Positions 33,808 to 43,321 of a stretch of DNA of 64,000 nucleotides are shown piece after piece. The stretch is from JALZVT01 sp039029135 (GTDB lineage: Bacteria > Pseudomonadota > Gammaproteobacteria > Pseudomonadales > Azotimanducaceae): NCBI GenBank assembly GCA_039029135.1, contig JBCCGT010000004.1, positions 62,001-126,000 on the forward strand, given 5' to 3'. Position numbers and translations under genes: made by a program. The notes beneath the pieces are model-generated. The model was not told the origin of the DNA and made no database searches. It saw nothing but the letters and a program-made list of their open reading frames with translations. Position 1 is the first letter of the stretch; the number at the start of each line of letters is the position of its first letter.

Positions 33808-34317
33808 CTGCACACGCCGATCATCATCGACGTCGAAGCCTCCGGTTTCGGAGCGGCGAGCTACCCGATCGAGGTTGGCGTCGCACTCGCGGACGGCACG
33901 CGCCACAGCATGCTGATTCGCCCGGATGCCTCCTGGTCACACTGGGACGACAGCGCCGAGCGCGTTCACGGCGTGACCCGCGGGATACTGCGCGAACACG
34001 GCAGGCCCATAGCGGCGGTCTGCGACGCGCTGAACGACCTGCTGGGCGATCACATCGCGTACAGCGACGGCTGGGGGCACGACAAGCCCTGGCTGATTAC
34101 CCTGTTTCACGCCGCGCGCATCGACATGCGCTTTCGCGTCAGCCCGCTGGAGCTGCTGTTGAGCGAGCCGCAGATGTCGCGCTGGCACGACGTGCGCGAT
34201 CGTATCGAAGCCGAGTTCGGTGAGCGCCGACACCGGGCCAGTGCCGACGCCTGGGTGGTGCAGCAGACCTTTCTGCGCACGCGCGTCGAGTCAGCGAAAC
34301 AGCTCGACCGTGATTGA
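33808..34317 (+). CDS. DEDDh 3'-5' exonuclease, CTG start
   Basis: The frame has all DEDDh catalytic residues: IIIDVEASG with Asp8 and Glu10, a central Asp in SDGWGHDKPWL (Asp92 or Asp87), and HRASADA giving His142 and Asp147. It is a DnaQ/RNase T-like exonuclease, here 169 residues. No ATG, GTG or TTG exists between the preceding stop (33744) and the first catalytic residues; AAAGGA at 33794-33799 is ideally spaced from CTG 33808, so I take CTG as the start. Starting at the first ATG (33910) would remove Asp8 and Glu10. It overlaps the convergent gene by 27 bases. Confidence 0.78.
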   Translation: MHTPIIIDVEASGFGAASYPIEVGVALADGTRHSMLIRPDASWSHWDDSAERVHGVTRGILREHGRPIAAVCDALNDLLGDHIAYSDGWGHDKPWLITLFHAARIDMRFRVSPLELLLSEPQMSRWHDVRDRIEAEFGERRHRASADAWVVQQTFLRTRVESAKQLDRD

Positions 34318-35280
34318 CACCGCTGACTCGCCCGACGGCGGCACAAAGCGGAAGGTCCCCGCAGCGTCGGCGCGCAGATAGCCGTTGTCGGCGCCTTCGA
34401 AAGGCAGCACCAGATAGCTCGGCCGCTGTAGCTGCTTCATCAGGGCGGCCAACCCTTCGCCGGATTCCGCCGCCTTGCCGAGATTCGCAAGGCCACCGAG
34501 CGCGGCGGCGGGATCGGCGTTCATGGCGCCCTGCAGCCGGGCGGCCACGGCGTATTGGCGACCGCCCTGCAAGACGATCTCGCCCAGCACCTGCTCGCTG
34601 CCCGCCACCGCGACGGGTGCGATTGTGAGCTGCGGCCTGCCCATCAGCCGCTGCGCGGCCGCCGGATAGTCGTCGTCTCCCGGCGCCAGGCTCGCCTGGC
34701 CGGTACTGATTCCGCCTTCGGCATCGATGACTGGGAAGAAGCCGACGTGATCGCGGATGTTGCGCGCGCCGCCGTAGGTCGTTCCGAGAACGACCGCGAC
34801 GCGCGCGATGATCTCGCCGGCATAGGGGCGCAGGTCGAGTACCGCCGTCGCCGCGGGCAGGGTGATCCGCTCGTGCGGCGCACGCTCGCGACCGGCGGTG
34901 CTCGCGCCGATCGCCGCGTCGGCGGCCATGGAGGTTGCCGCGGTTGTGCTGGCGGGGTTAACCGTTTTCGGCGTGGCGCACTGTCGGTGCAGCGCGAGAT
35001 CGAACGCCTCGCTCGCGCCGGACACGCGGTCCTCGCCGAGCTCGTCGCGCAGTGCAGCCGCCTCGTCGTAGCGCAGGATCATGTCGTAGCCCACGGCGCG
35101 CGCGGCGGGCTCGCCGTGCAGCCGCACGATCTCGTTCATGGCGCAGCGGCAGCGCTTCGCGCCATAGCCGTTCGCCTCACAGCCCGGTCCGAAGATCGAC
35201 CAGAGCGTGGCGCCGCTGGCGGGGACAGCGAGCAGCGCGTTGTACGCCAAGATGGAAAACAGGCAGACGAGTCGAGTCAT
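34291..35280 (-). CDS. Secreted protein of unknown function
   Basis: A 329-residue protein with a signal peptide (MTRLVCLFSILAYNALLAVPASG). The N-terminal third contains four cysteines (GPGCEANGYGAKRCRCAMN and HRQCATP). The second half is beta-rich (VLDLRPYAGEIIARVAVVLGTTYGG, PQLTIAPVAVAGSEQVL). I do not recognise a domain. ATG 35280 has AAGGAGGG at seven bases. The leader carries an exact 19-base tandem repeat. Its 3' end overlaps the exonuclease gene on the other strand by 27 bases. Confidence 0.7.
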   Translation of the reverse strand: MTRLVCLFSILAYNALLAVPASGATLWSIFGPGCEANGYGAKRCRCAMNEIVRLHGEPAARAVGYDMILRYDEAAALRDELGEDRVSGASEAFDLALHRQCATPKTVNPASTTAATSMAADAAIGASTAGRERAPHERITLPAATAVLDLRPYAGEIIARVAVVLGTTYGGARNIRDHVGFFPVIDAEGGISTGQASLAPGDDDYPAAAQRLMGRPQLTIAPVAVAGSEQVLGEIVLQGGRQYAVAARLQGAMNADPAAALGGLANLGKAAESGEGLAALMKQLQRPSYLVLPFEGADNGYLRADAAGTFRFVPPSGESAVSITVELFR

Positions 35281-35295
35281 GGACGAACCCTCCTT

Positions 35296-35333
35296 TGTTC
35301 GCAATTCGTTCGCGTGTTCGCAATTCGTTCGCG
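35296..35333. repeat. Exact 19-base tandem duplication in a leader
   Basis: TGTTCGCAATTCGTTCGCG occurs twice in tandem at 35296-35314 and 35315-35333. It lies 16 bases upstream of the ATG (35280) of the secreted-protein gene, right next to its ribosome binding site. It could be a recent slippage event or a doubled regulator site. On the coding strand both copies read CGCGAACGAATTGCGAACA. Confidence 0.85.
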
Positions 35334-35468
35334 GTCGCTGCGGCACGTCCGTTTCGCCCTGTGTCGCTCGCCGTGAAGAGGGCGCTCAAGCTCTCGCGAG
35401 GTTGCGGCACTCACGACCGAAACGACGATAACACGTCTGCTAACAGGGTCCGGTCCGCGGCGGGCGCG

Positions 35469-36995
35469 TCAACGATCGCTGGTCGCGGCGTCCAGCTCGC
35501 TCAGCAGTGCGGCGAGCACGGCGTCTGTAGCGCCGGGTGTCGGCGGCCGCGGGATCGGCAGGTCTGGAACGACGCCGCCGCGACGTTCGTCGCCGGAGGG
35601 CCGGACGATCAGGGCCTTGGGAAAGCCCACGCTGAAGCCGGTGTTGGGCAGCGTGAATCGCTCCATGGCGCCCAGGGTCGTCGCGTAGTCCGTGGTCGGC
35701 TCGCCGGCGATGATCGCCCAGCCGTAGTCCTGCAGAATCGCGGCGACGTTGACCGCGTTCGAATAGGAATTGCGGTCGATGAGGGCGTAGACGCGATCGC
35801 CGAAGGGGCGGTCGACAGCGTTCTTTCCGGTGCGCGGTCGCCCCCAGGGGATCTCGAAGTCGAAGGTCTGCCCGTGCGGCGTCTTTGCGTACGCGGCGGC
35901 ATAGCGCGCCGAGACGCTGGCGAGATCGGCGCCCGCGTCCAGTCGCGCGCGATTGGCCGCTTCGGCCTGGGCGCTCGAGCGGACGACAAAGCGCGATGCG
36001 AAGCGAAACGGCCGGTCTGCGAGGTAGGCGACGAGGTGATCGCTGAACGAATTGTCGCCGCCCGGATTGGTGCGCAGATCGATGATCAGCGTGTGGGCGG
36101 CGGCGCGCTGGAAGTCCGCGAAGGCGTCGTCGATGAAGGACTCGAACGCCGCACTGTCCCACAGCTGCTGCTGCTGTTCCGCGTTGTAGAAGGGCCCCGG
36201 GCGTAGATAGGCGATGCCCGGCGCCTGCATGCGCGCGACGCGCTCGGTGTAGTCGAGTTCGAACTGTTTCGGCGCGCTCTCGATCGCGGCCTCCAGTTCG
36301 CTGCCGGTCAGCGCGCCGACGCGCACGCGCCGAACGCGCCGCGACCCCGGCGAGCGAACGCGCAGCGTGAACCGCGACCGATCGCCGACGACCAGCCAAA
36401 GATAGGCGGGAAATCGGCCTTCCAGCAGTGAGTGGGCGATGCGGGGCGTGTCCGCCGACAGGTAGCTCGCCGTGCGTTCGAGCCACAGGCCCGCAGGCTC
36501 GCCGTCGATCGAGAGAATCTCGTCGCCCGCGCTGATGCGCCGCACGCTTGAGTAGTTTTCGCGAACATAGATTCGGCCCGCGTCGATGCGTGGATAGATC
36601 GGCAGCGTGCGGCCGCCCGCCGCGCGAAACGCGCCGTAGGCCTTGGCTGGAAACGCGATGTTAGCGTGCGCGATGTTGCCGAACGCGGTGAAGCGCTGCA
36701 GCAGACGCCAGGCGTCGAGGCGCGACTGCGATTCGCGGATGGCCGCCCGGCTGGCCGCAAACTCGGCGTCGTATTCGTCGGCGCTGCGATCGGCGTAGAG
36801 GTCGTAGTGGGCGGCCTGCAGGCCGCGGTAGAGGGCCAACAGGTCGGCTTCCAGCGCGGCGCCGGTGATTGCCGGTGGCGCATCGGCACTTGCGCCGGCC
36901 ACGCCCTCGTCGTCGGACTCGGCGTGTGCGCAGCCGAGCCCGCAGAGCAATAGCAGTAGGATCAGCGGCAGACAGGATGCTGGTCGGGCACTCAC
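35469..36995 (-). CDS. S41-family (tail-specific/C-terminal processing) peptidase, exported
   Basis: A 508-residue protein with a signal peptide (residues 1-25; LLLLLCGLGCAHA, either signal peptidase I or a weak lipobox at Cys22). A helical N-region and a PDZ-like part (SVRRISAGDEILSIDGEPA) precede the S41 core: LIIDLRTNPGGDNSFSDHLV and ALIDRNSYSNAVNVAAIL, whose second Ser (NSYS) is the likely nucleophile. No obvious Lys follows at the Ctp spacing, so it may use a different base, as in tricorn-like members. The start is GTG 36995, 10 bases after lipA; an in-frame upstream extension runs antisense to nothing but out of frame through lipA and is rejected. Confidence 0.8.
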   Translation of the reverse strand: MSARPASCLPLILLLLLCGLGCAHAESDDEGVAGASADAPPAITGAALEADLLALYRGLQAAHYDLYADRSADEYDAEFAASRAAIRESQSRLDAWRLLQRFTAFGNIAHANIAFPAKAYGAFRAAGGRTLPIYPRIDAGRIYVRENYSSVRRISAGDEILSIDGEPAGLWLERTASYLSADTPRIAHSLLEGRFPAYLWLVVGDRSRFTLRVRSPGSRRVRRVRVGALTGSELEAAIESAPKQFELDYTERVARMQAPGIAYLRPGPFYNAEQQQQLWDSAAFESFIDDAFADFQRAAAHTLIIDLRTNPGGDNSFSDHLVAYLADRPFRFASRFVVRSSAQAEAANRARLDAGADLASVSARYAAAYAKTPHGQTFDFEIPWGRPRTGKNAVDRPFGDRVYALIDRNSYSNAVNVAAILQDYGWAIIAGEPTTDYATTLGAMERFTLPNTGFSVGFPKALIVRPSGDERRGGVVPDLPIPRPPTPGATDAVLAALLSELDAATSDR

Positions 36996-37005
36996 GCGCG
37001 CGGCA

Positions 37006-38028
37006 CTACAGTTGGCGCAGCGGAATCGTCGCGGGTTCGGCGAGCCCCAGATTGTCGCGATCGAGGATCCGGTCGGCGCGATAGCTGCTGCGCACGAGCG
37101 GTCCCGCGGCGACCTCCGTGAAGCCCAGCCGCAACCCGACTTCGCGCAGCGCGGCGAAGTCCTCCGGCGGCACCCAGCGCTCGATCGGCAGGTGATTCTT
37201 CGTGGGTCGCAGGTACTGGCCCAGTGTGAGCAGATCGACGCCCGAGTCGCGCAGATCGCGCATCGCGGCCTCGACCTCCGAGTCGGTTTCGCCAAGTCCC
37301 AGCATCAGGCTCGATTTCGTCAGCACGTCCGGTGCGTGGCGCTTCGCGGCCTCGAGCACCGTCAGGGTCTGGCGATAGCCCGCGCGCGGATCGCGAACCG
37401 GATGGGTGAGGCGCTCGACGGTCTCCAGGTTCTGCGCGAACACGTCGAGGCCGGCGGTGGCGACCGTGCGGACGGCCGCGTCGCAGCCGCTGAAGTCCGG
37501 GGTCAGCGCCTCGACCGCGGTCGTCGGGTTCACCGCCTTGATGGCGCGGATGCAGGCAGCGTAGTGCGCGGCGCCGCCGTCTGCCAGATCGTCGCGGTCG
37601 ACGGACGTGAGCACGACGTAGCGCAAACCCATCAGACGCACCGACTCGGCCGCGCCGGCGGGTTCATTCGGGTCTAGCCAGCCGCCCGGGTTGCCGGTAT
37701 CGACCGCGCAGAAGCGACAGGCGCGGGTGCAGACGGCGCCCATCAGCATGATGGTCGCCGTGCCGTTGTTCCAGCATTCGCCGATGTTGGGGCAGTGCGA
37801 CTCTTCGCAGACGGTCGCGAGGCGATTCTCGCGGACGCTCTGCTGCACCTCGCGATAGCGCGCACCGCCCGGGATGCGCGCGCGCAGCCACGACGGCTTG
37901 CGCTCGCGTGCCGCCCCGGCCTGGGGGGTCCCGCGGTTCTTGATGCCGTCCTTGATAGCGGTGACGCCATCTGCGCGCTGGTACTTCTGGCCGGCCGTCG
38001 GGCGGTCGGGATTGCCGGTTTGTTGCAT
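37006..38028 (-). CDS. lipA: Lipoyl synthase
   Basis: A 340-residue radical SAM enzyme: the auxiliary cluster motif CEESHCPNIGEC (Cys74, Cys79, Cys85), the radical SAM motif CTRACRFC (Cys100, Cys104, Cys107), and the C-terminal RSSYRA motif near residue 322. It inserts two sulfurs into octanoyl groups on lipoyl domains, including the 2-oxoacid dehydrogenase E2 encoded at 59.4 kb. No lipB is adjacent. The order abcA-abcB-lipA-S41 all runs left. Confidence 0.97.
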   Translation of the reverse strand: MQQTGNPDRPTAGQKYQRADGVTAIKDGIKNRGTPQAGAARERKPSWLRARIPGGARYREVQQSVRENRLATVCEESHCPNIGECWNNGTATIMLMGAVCTRACRFCAVDTGNPGGWLDPNEPAGAAESVRLMGLRYVVLTSVDRDDLADGGAAHYAACIRAIKAVNPTTAVEALTPDFSGCDAAVRTVATAGLDVFAQNLETVERLTHPVRDPRAGYRQTLTVLEAAKRHAPDVLTKSSLMLGLGETDSEVEAAMRDLRDSGVDLLTLGQYLRPTKNHLPIERWVPPEDFAALREVGLRLGFTEVAAGPLVRSSYRADRILDRDNLGLAEPATIPLRQL

Positions 38029-38099
38029 GGCCCTATTGTAGCGCGGCTGTGCAGACGTGCGCGCCGGGCGTCACGGCCTGTCGCGCTTTGGCCTGAGTC

Positions 38100-40007
38100 T
38101 CAGGGGCTCTCGTTGGTGGCCTGAAACTGCAGCTCGTGGAGCTGTCGATAGACGCCGTCTGTGGCCAGCAGCTCCGCGTGGGTGCCGAGCTGGGCGATCT
38201 TGCCGTCCGTCAGCACCAGGATGCGATCGGCCTCCTGAATGGTCTGCAGCCGGTGGGCGATGATGATCGACGTGCGCCCGGCGGTGAGCTTCTCCAGCGC
38301 GTCCTGAATCAGCAGCTCGGTCTCGGTATCGATGCTCGCGGTCGCCTCGTCGAGCACCAGAATCGCTGGATCCGCGGCGAGGACGCGGGCGAAGGCCAGG
38401 AGCTGTCGCTGCCCCTGGGAGAGATTCTGGCCGCGCTCCGACAGCTCGGTGTCGTAGCCCCGTGGCAGCGCCTGTATGAAGGCGTGGGCGTTGACGGTCC
38501 GGGCGGCGGCCTCCGCTCGTTCGCGTGTGATGCGCTCGTCCCCCAGCGCGATGTTGTCGTAGATCGAGCCCGAGAAGATGTGAAAGTCCTGCAGCACGAC
38601 CCCGACGCGACGCCGCAGGTCGCTCGAGCGAATGCGATTGAGGTCGATGCCGTCGAGGAAGATGCGGCCATCGGGGAAATCGTAGAAGCGGCCGAGCAGA
38701 CGAATCAGCGTGCTCTTGCCTGATCCCGTCGGGCCGACGATCGCGAGCCGCTCGCCGGCGGCGATCTCGAGGCTGAGATCGCGCAGCACGGGCACGTCGA
38801 CGTCGTAGCGAAAACTCAGGCCGCGGATGTCGATGCGGCCCTCTAGCCGGGCAGGCAGATCGATCGGCTCGGCGGGTTCGTGGATGCGCTCGTCCCAGTC
38901 GAGCGCCTGAAAGATGCGCTCGCCGCTCGCCATGGCGCGGAACAGGATGTTGGTCTGTTCGCCGAGCGCCACGATCGGATGAAACAGCATGTCGATGAAA
39001 CGCGTGAAGAGGATCATCTCCCCGAGGCTAAGCGTTTCGCTCACGACGGCCGGCGCGCAGTACCAGACGATCCCGCCGATGGCGATCGACGCGAGCGAAT
39101 CGTTGAAGGCGCCGTACAGGGTTTCGAGTCTCGCGGAACGCGTTTCCCAGTGGCGATTCTCCCGGTTGATTGCCGCGTATTCCTCCTCGTTGCGCGCTTC
39201 GCGAACCGATAGCTGCACGACGGCGAGGCCCGCGAGATTCTCCTGCAGATACTGATTCAACGACGATAGCGACATGCGCACCTTGCGAAACAGCTCGCGG
39301 GTTGCGCGCCGAAAGAAAAAGGTCACGCACGCCATCAGCGGCATCGCGAGCAGCAGATAGCCGGTCAGCGGTACGTCCATGCTGAGCATGATGAACAGCG
39401 CCACAAAGAACGGTACGAACTCGCCGATGAGGGTGCCGATGCCGCGCAGCAGTTCGTACAGCGCCTCCACGTCGTTGGTGACACGCGTCATCACGCGACC
39501 GACGGCGACGCGGTCGTAGAACGACGACGGGCGCGTCTCCAGATGCCGAAAGAGATCGAGGCGCAGATCGCGCAGACCGTTGATGACCGACGAGATCAGC
39601 GTTTGCCGATGCGCGTGACCCACGATTGCCCAGAGTAGCTGGACTGCGGCGTACAGCAGGCACGCGGCGACCAGCGGATCCACGGCGAGGGCGTCCGCCA
39701 AACGCTCGGTGAGATCCACCAGACCGAAGTCGGGCGCCTTGCTGGATGTTTCGCCGCGCAGCAGGTGATCGATCACGACGACAGAGATGATGACCGGCAA
39801 CATCACATGCAGCGACGACCACAGCAGCACCAGCAGCGCGCTGATACCGAAGGTGATGCGGTACGGGCGCATCCAGCCAAGGACGCGACGCAAGAGACCC
39901 ATGTTCAGCACGGCGCCGGAGAGTTCGGCATCGAACATCGCGTAGTCGCGCTGCGGTAGCGCGGGTCGCTCGGCCGTCGCCGGCGTATCGATCTTTGCCT
40001 CGCTCAT
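38100..40007 (-). CDS. mdlB: ABC exporter half-transporter, consensus ATPase (MdlB-like)
   Basis: A 635-residue half-transporter: six transmembrane helices (about 35-335) and an ATPase domain with Walker A GPTGSGKST, signature LSQGQRQL, Walker B AILVLDEATAS (catalytic Glu present) and the H-loop IIAHRLQT. Paired with the preceding gene, whose Walker B has Asp, it should form a heterodimeric exporter with one canonical and one degenerate ATP site, as in MdlAB/SmdAB. The substrate is not known; lipid or drug export is likely. Start ATG 40007, seven bases after the mdlA-like stop. Confidence 0.88.
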   Translation of the reverse strand: MSEAKIDTPATAERPALPQRDYAMFDAELSGAVLNMGLLRRVLGWMRPYRITFGISALLVLLWSSLHVMLPVIISVVVIDHLLRGETSSKAPDFGLVDLTERLADALAVDPLVAACLLYAAVQLLWAIVGHAHRQTLISSVINGLRDLRLDLFRHLETRPSSFYDRVAVGRVMTRVTNDVEALYELLRGIGTLIGEFVPFFVALFIMLSMDVPLTGYLLLAMPLMACVTFFFRRATRELFRKVRMSLSSLNQYLQENLAGLAVVQLSVREARNEEEYAAINRENRHWETRSARLETLYGAFNDSLASIAIGGIVWYCAPAVVSETLSLGEMILFTRFIDMLFHPIVALGEQTNILFRAMASGERIFQALDWDERIHEPAEPIDLPARLEGRIDIRGLSFRYDVDVPVLRDLSLEIAAGERLAIVGPTGSGKSTLIRLLGRFYDFPDGRIFLDGIDLNRIRSSDLRRRVGVVLQDFHIFSGSIYDNIALGDERITRERAEAAARTVNAHAFIQALPRGYDTELSERGQNLSQGQRQLLAFARVLAADPAILVLDEATASIDTETELLIQDALEKLTAGRTSIIIAHRLQTIQEADRILVLTDGKIAQLGTHAELLATDGVYRQLHELQFQATNESP

Positions 40008-40014
40008 GCTTCTC

Positions 40015-41778
40015 TCATGCTGGGATCGCCTCGTCGCCACCGGCCTCGCCTTCGCGCTGCACGCGCTCGAGTTCGGCGTAGGTGCCGCCCGCGGCGAGCA
40101 GCGTCTCGTGGCTGCCCAGCTCCTTGATCTGACCGTCCTCGATGATGGCGATGCGGTCGGCGTGGCGCGCGGTCGAGACGCGATGCGAAACCAAGATGGT
40201 GGTGCGACCCGTGCGCAGGGCTCGAAGCTCTCGCAGTATGTGTTCCTCGGTTGCCGTATCGACCGCGGAAAAGCAGTCATCGAGCAGCAGAACCGGCGCG
40301 TGGCGAATGAGGCCGCGGGCCAGGGCGGTGCGCTGCCGCTGTCCGCCGGAGAGCGTGACGCCGCGCTCGCCGACCTCGGTGTCCAGCGCGGCCGGGAAAC
40401 TCTCGATCGTGCTGCGTAAATCCGCGGCGTCTGCGGCCTGCCAGATCGCGTCGAGCGCGCGCTCCGGATCGTCGTAGGTGATGTTGTCGCGCAGGGTGGC
40501 CGCGAACAGAAACGCTTCCTGCGGAACTAGCGCGATCTGCGCGCGTAGCTGCGCCAGCGGGTAGTCGAGTGCGTCCGTGCCGTCGATGGTCACTGCGCCG
40601 CGCGGCGGATTGGAGAGCCGCACGAGCTGACGCAGCAGGGTCGTCTTGCCGGCGCCGACGCGGCCCATGATTGCGAGCGTCTCACCGGCGGCGATGTTCA
40701 GATCGATGCCGCGCAGCACGTCCGGCCCGTGATCACCGTGGCCATCCGCGTAGCTCGCGCGCAGATTCGTCAGGACGATGTGACCCGCGATGCGCGACGG
40801 CGCGTCCGCACGCGGCGCGTCGACGATCTCCGGTCCCCGATCCAGTACCTCGAACAGACGAGCGCTGGCGACCGCCGCACGCTGGAACAGATTGACGATG
40901 AAGCCCGCGACGCGGAAAGGCTGAACCACCATGTTGACGTAGGTGAGAAACGCGACCAGCGCGCCGATCGTCAGGTCGCCGCGCTGCACCATCGAGCCGC
41001 CGTAGCCGAGAATGGTGATCACACAGATCGCGACCAGCGTCGGGCTGACGGCGGCGATGAGCGAGTTGATGCGCGCCTGATCGTAGAACGCGTTAGCGTA
41101 GCACTGGTTGGTGCCGCCGAAGCGAGCGATCTCGTTGTCTTCCTGCACCATCGCCTGCACGGTGCGGATACCGGCCAGATTCTCTTGCACCTGAGCGCTC
41201 ATCTGCGACATGCGCTCCTGGACCGCATGCGACGTGACGCCCAGCTCGCGGGACATGTACCACGCATAGCCGAAGACGAACGGCATGGGCGGCAGCACGA
41301 GCAGGGTCAGCTCCGGCGACAGGCTCAGCATGGCGCCGAAGCCGACGAGACTCGCGAAGATCAGGATCACCGCGAGAATGGTGCCCATTGAGAACAGCCG
41401 CTGAATGAGACCGATGTCTGCGACCGCCCGCGTCATCATGTCGCCGATGCCGTAGCGATTGAAGAAGGTGCTGCCCTGGGTCTGCAGCGTTGCGAAGAAC
41501 TGCTGGCGCAGGTCGAAGGCGATGCGCAGGCCCGCCAGCCGCACGCTGTAGCGCGCGGTCGAAACGATCACGAAGCGCGCGACGACGGCGCCGAGGATGC
41601 CGAGGACCGGCATCATCACGTCGGCGTCGCCGGCATTGATGCGGTCGATGCCGATCATCATGAAGTACGGCACCGCCGCCTCGAACAGGCGGGCGAGTAA
41701 AAAGCAGAAGATGCCGAAGTACAGCAGCCATCTGTGCGCGTTTGCGAACGCCTTCAGGCGCCAGAGTTTGGCGAACAT
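40015..41778 (-). CDS. mdlA: ABC exporter half-transporter, degenerate ATPase (MdlA-like)
   Basis: A 587-residue half-transporter: six transmembrane helices (about 15-310), Walker A GRVGAGKTT, signature LSGGQRQR, Walker B VLLLDDCFSAVD and H-loop LVSHRVST. The residue after the Walker B Asp is Asp, not the catalytic Glu, the mark of the degenerate half in heterodimeric exporters such as MdlA. It starts 18 bases after asnS and ends seven bases before the mdlB-like gene, so the pair is co-translated in the right stoichiometry. Confidence 0.88.
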   Translation of the reverse strand: MFAKLWRLKAFANAHRWLLYFGIFCFLLARLFEAAVPYFMMIGIDRINAGDADVMMPVLGILGAVVARFVIVSTARYSVRLAGLRIAFDLRQQFFATLQTQGSTFFNRYGIGDMMTRAVADIGLIQRLFSMGTILAVILIFASLVGFGAMLSLSPELTLLVLPPMPFVFGYAWYMSRELGVTSHAVQERMSQMSAQVQENLAGIRTVQAMVQEDNEIARFGGTNQCYANAFYDQARINSLIAAVSPTLVAICVITILGYGGSMVQRGDLTIGALVAFLTYVNMVVQPFRVAGFIVNLFQRAAVASARLFEVLDRGPEIVDAPRADAPSRIAGHIVLTNLRASYADGHGDHGPDVLRGIDLNIAAGETLAIMGRVGAGKTTLLRQLVRLSNPPRGAVTIDGTDALDYPLAQLRAQIALVPQEAFLFAATLRDNITYDDPERALDAIWQAADAADLRSTIESFPAALDTEVGERGVTLSGGQRQRTALARGLIRHAPVLLLDDCFSAVDTATEEHILRELRALRTGRTTILVSHRVSTARHADRIAIIEDGQIKELGSHETLLAAGGTYAELERVQREGEAGGDEAIPA

Positions 41779-41796
41779 CGGCTGCGGCGGACCGCC

Positions 41797-43194
41797 TTAA
41801 AACGCCGCGCTGTTCGGCACCCGCGGAAACGGGATGGCGTCGCGGATGTTGTCCATGCCCGTGACGTAGAGCACCAGACGCTCGAAGCCGAGGCCGAAGC
41901 CCGCGTGCGGCACCGTGCCGTAGCGGCGCAGATCGCGGTACCACCACAGCTCGTCCTTTAGCTCGGGATCGAGCCGCGCGTCGAGGCGATCTAGCCGTTC
42001 TTCGCGTTGGGATCCTCCGATCAGTTCGCCGACGCCTGGCATCAGCACATCCATCGCCGCCACCGTCTTGCCGTCGTCGTTCTGGCGCATGTAGAAAGCC
42101 TTGATCTCCTGCGGATAGTTCACGACGACCAGCGGCCCGTCGATTTCTTCCTCGCACAGGTAGCGCTCGTGTTCGCTCTGCAGGTCCGCGCCCCAGGACA
42201 CGGGAAACTCGAAGTCGCGGCCGCACTTTTCGAGTCGCTCGATGGCCTCGGTGTAGTCGAGGCGCGTGAACGGCGTCCGGATCACCTTCTCGAGCCGCTC
42301 GATGGCTGTCTTGTCGATGCGCTCGGCGAAGAACGCCATGTCGTCGGGGTAGTGTTCCAGCACGTATTTGAAGATATAGCGCAGAAAATCTTCGGCGAGC
42401 GTGGCGAGCGTATTGAGATCGGCGAACGCGATCTCCGGTTCGATCATCCAGAACTCGGCCAGGTGGCGGCTGGTGTTGGAGTTTTCTGCGCGAAAGGTCG
42501 GCCCAAAGGTATAGACCTTATTCATCGCCAGCGCGTAGCTCTCGACGTTGAGCTGCCCGGAGACGGTCAGGAAGGTCTGGGTGCCGAAGAAGTCGTTGGC
42601 ATAGTCCTGGTCGCGATTCACCGTCTCTAGCGTCGACACGCGAAACAGCTCGCCGGCGCCCTCGCAGTCGGACGCGGTGATGATGGGCGTGTTGACCCAA
42701 AAGAAGCCGTTGTCGTTGAAGTAGCTGTGCACGGCTTGCGCCAGGCCATGGCGCACGCGCGCGATGGCCCCAAATGTGTTGGTGCGCGGCCGCAGATGCG
42801 CCGTGGTGCGCAAGTATTCGAACGTGTGGCGCTTCTTGGCAATGGGGTAGGACTCGGGATCCGCCACGTCGCCTATCAGAGTGATGCTCGCGGCCTGTAC
42901 CTCGACGGACTGTCCCTTGCCCTGTGAGGCGACGAGTTCGCCCTCGACGATCACGCTGCAGCCCGTGTTCAGCTCGCTGATGACGTCGTAGTTCGCCAGC
43001 GCGCCGTCCGCAACCACCTGCACGCTGTCGAAGCAGGAGCCGTCGTGCAGCTGCAAAAACGAAAAGCCGCCTTTTGAGCTGCGCCGCGAGCGCAGCCAGC
43101 CGCCGATGCGCACCCTGGTGCCGGTCGCCACGTTGCCCGTGACTAGATCCTTGATCGGTTGGATGGACCAATCAGTGATCGTCTCTGATTCCAT
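41797..43194 (-). CDS. asnS: Asparaginyl-tRNA synthetase
   Basis: A 465-residue class II synthetase: an N-terminal OB fold (RVRIGGWLRSRRSSKGG), the motif 2 region FRAENSNTSRHLAEFWMIEPE, and motif 3 GFGLGFERLVLYVTGMDNIRD, as in bacterial AsnS, length matching E. coli (466). It charges tRNA-Asn directly, so the organism need not rely on the GatCAB route for Asn. I chose ATG 43194, with GGAG six bases upstream, over ATG 43212. It heads the leftward asnS-mdlA-mdlB run. Confidence 0.96.
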   Translation of the reverse strand: MESETITDWSIQPIKDLVTGNVATGTRVRIGGWLRSRRSSKGGFSFLQLHDGSCFDSVQVVADGALANYDVISELNTGCSVIVEGELVASQGKGQSVEVQAASITLIGDVADPESYPIAKKRHTFEYLRTTAHLRPRTNTFGAIARVRHGLAQAVHSYFNDNGFFWVNTPIITASDCEGAGELFRVSTLETVNRDQDYANDFFGTQTFLTVSGQLNVESYALAMNKVYTFGPTFRAENSNTSRHLAEFWMIEPEIAFADLNTLATLAEDFLRYIFKYVLEHYPDDMAFFAERIDKTAIERLEKVIRTPFTRLDYTEAIERLEKCGRDFEFPVSWGADLQSEHERYLCEEEIDGPLVVVNYPQEIKAFYMRQNDDGKTVAAMDVLMPGVGELIGGSQREERLDRLDARLDPELKDELWWYRDLRRYGTVPHAGFGLGFERLVLYVTGMDNIRDAIPFPRVPNSAAF

Positions 43195-43321
43195 GGGGTG
43201 CTCCGAAGCCATGCTGTCTGGGCCGTAAATCATACCGGCTCTGACGCCGCTTACGCGCCTCCCGCCGCGTCGGCGGGATGAATAGCTGGCCCGCGCCAGG
43301 ACGGCATCGTAAGGTGGCGCC

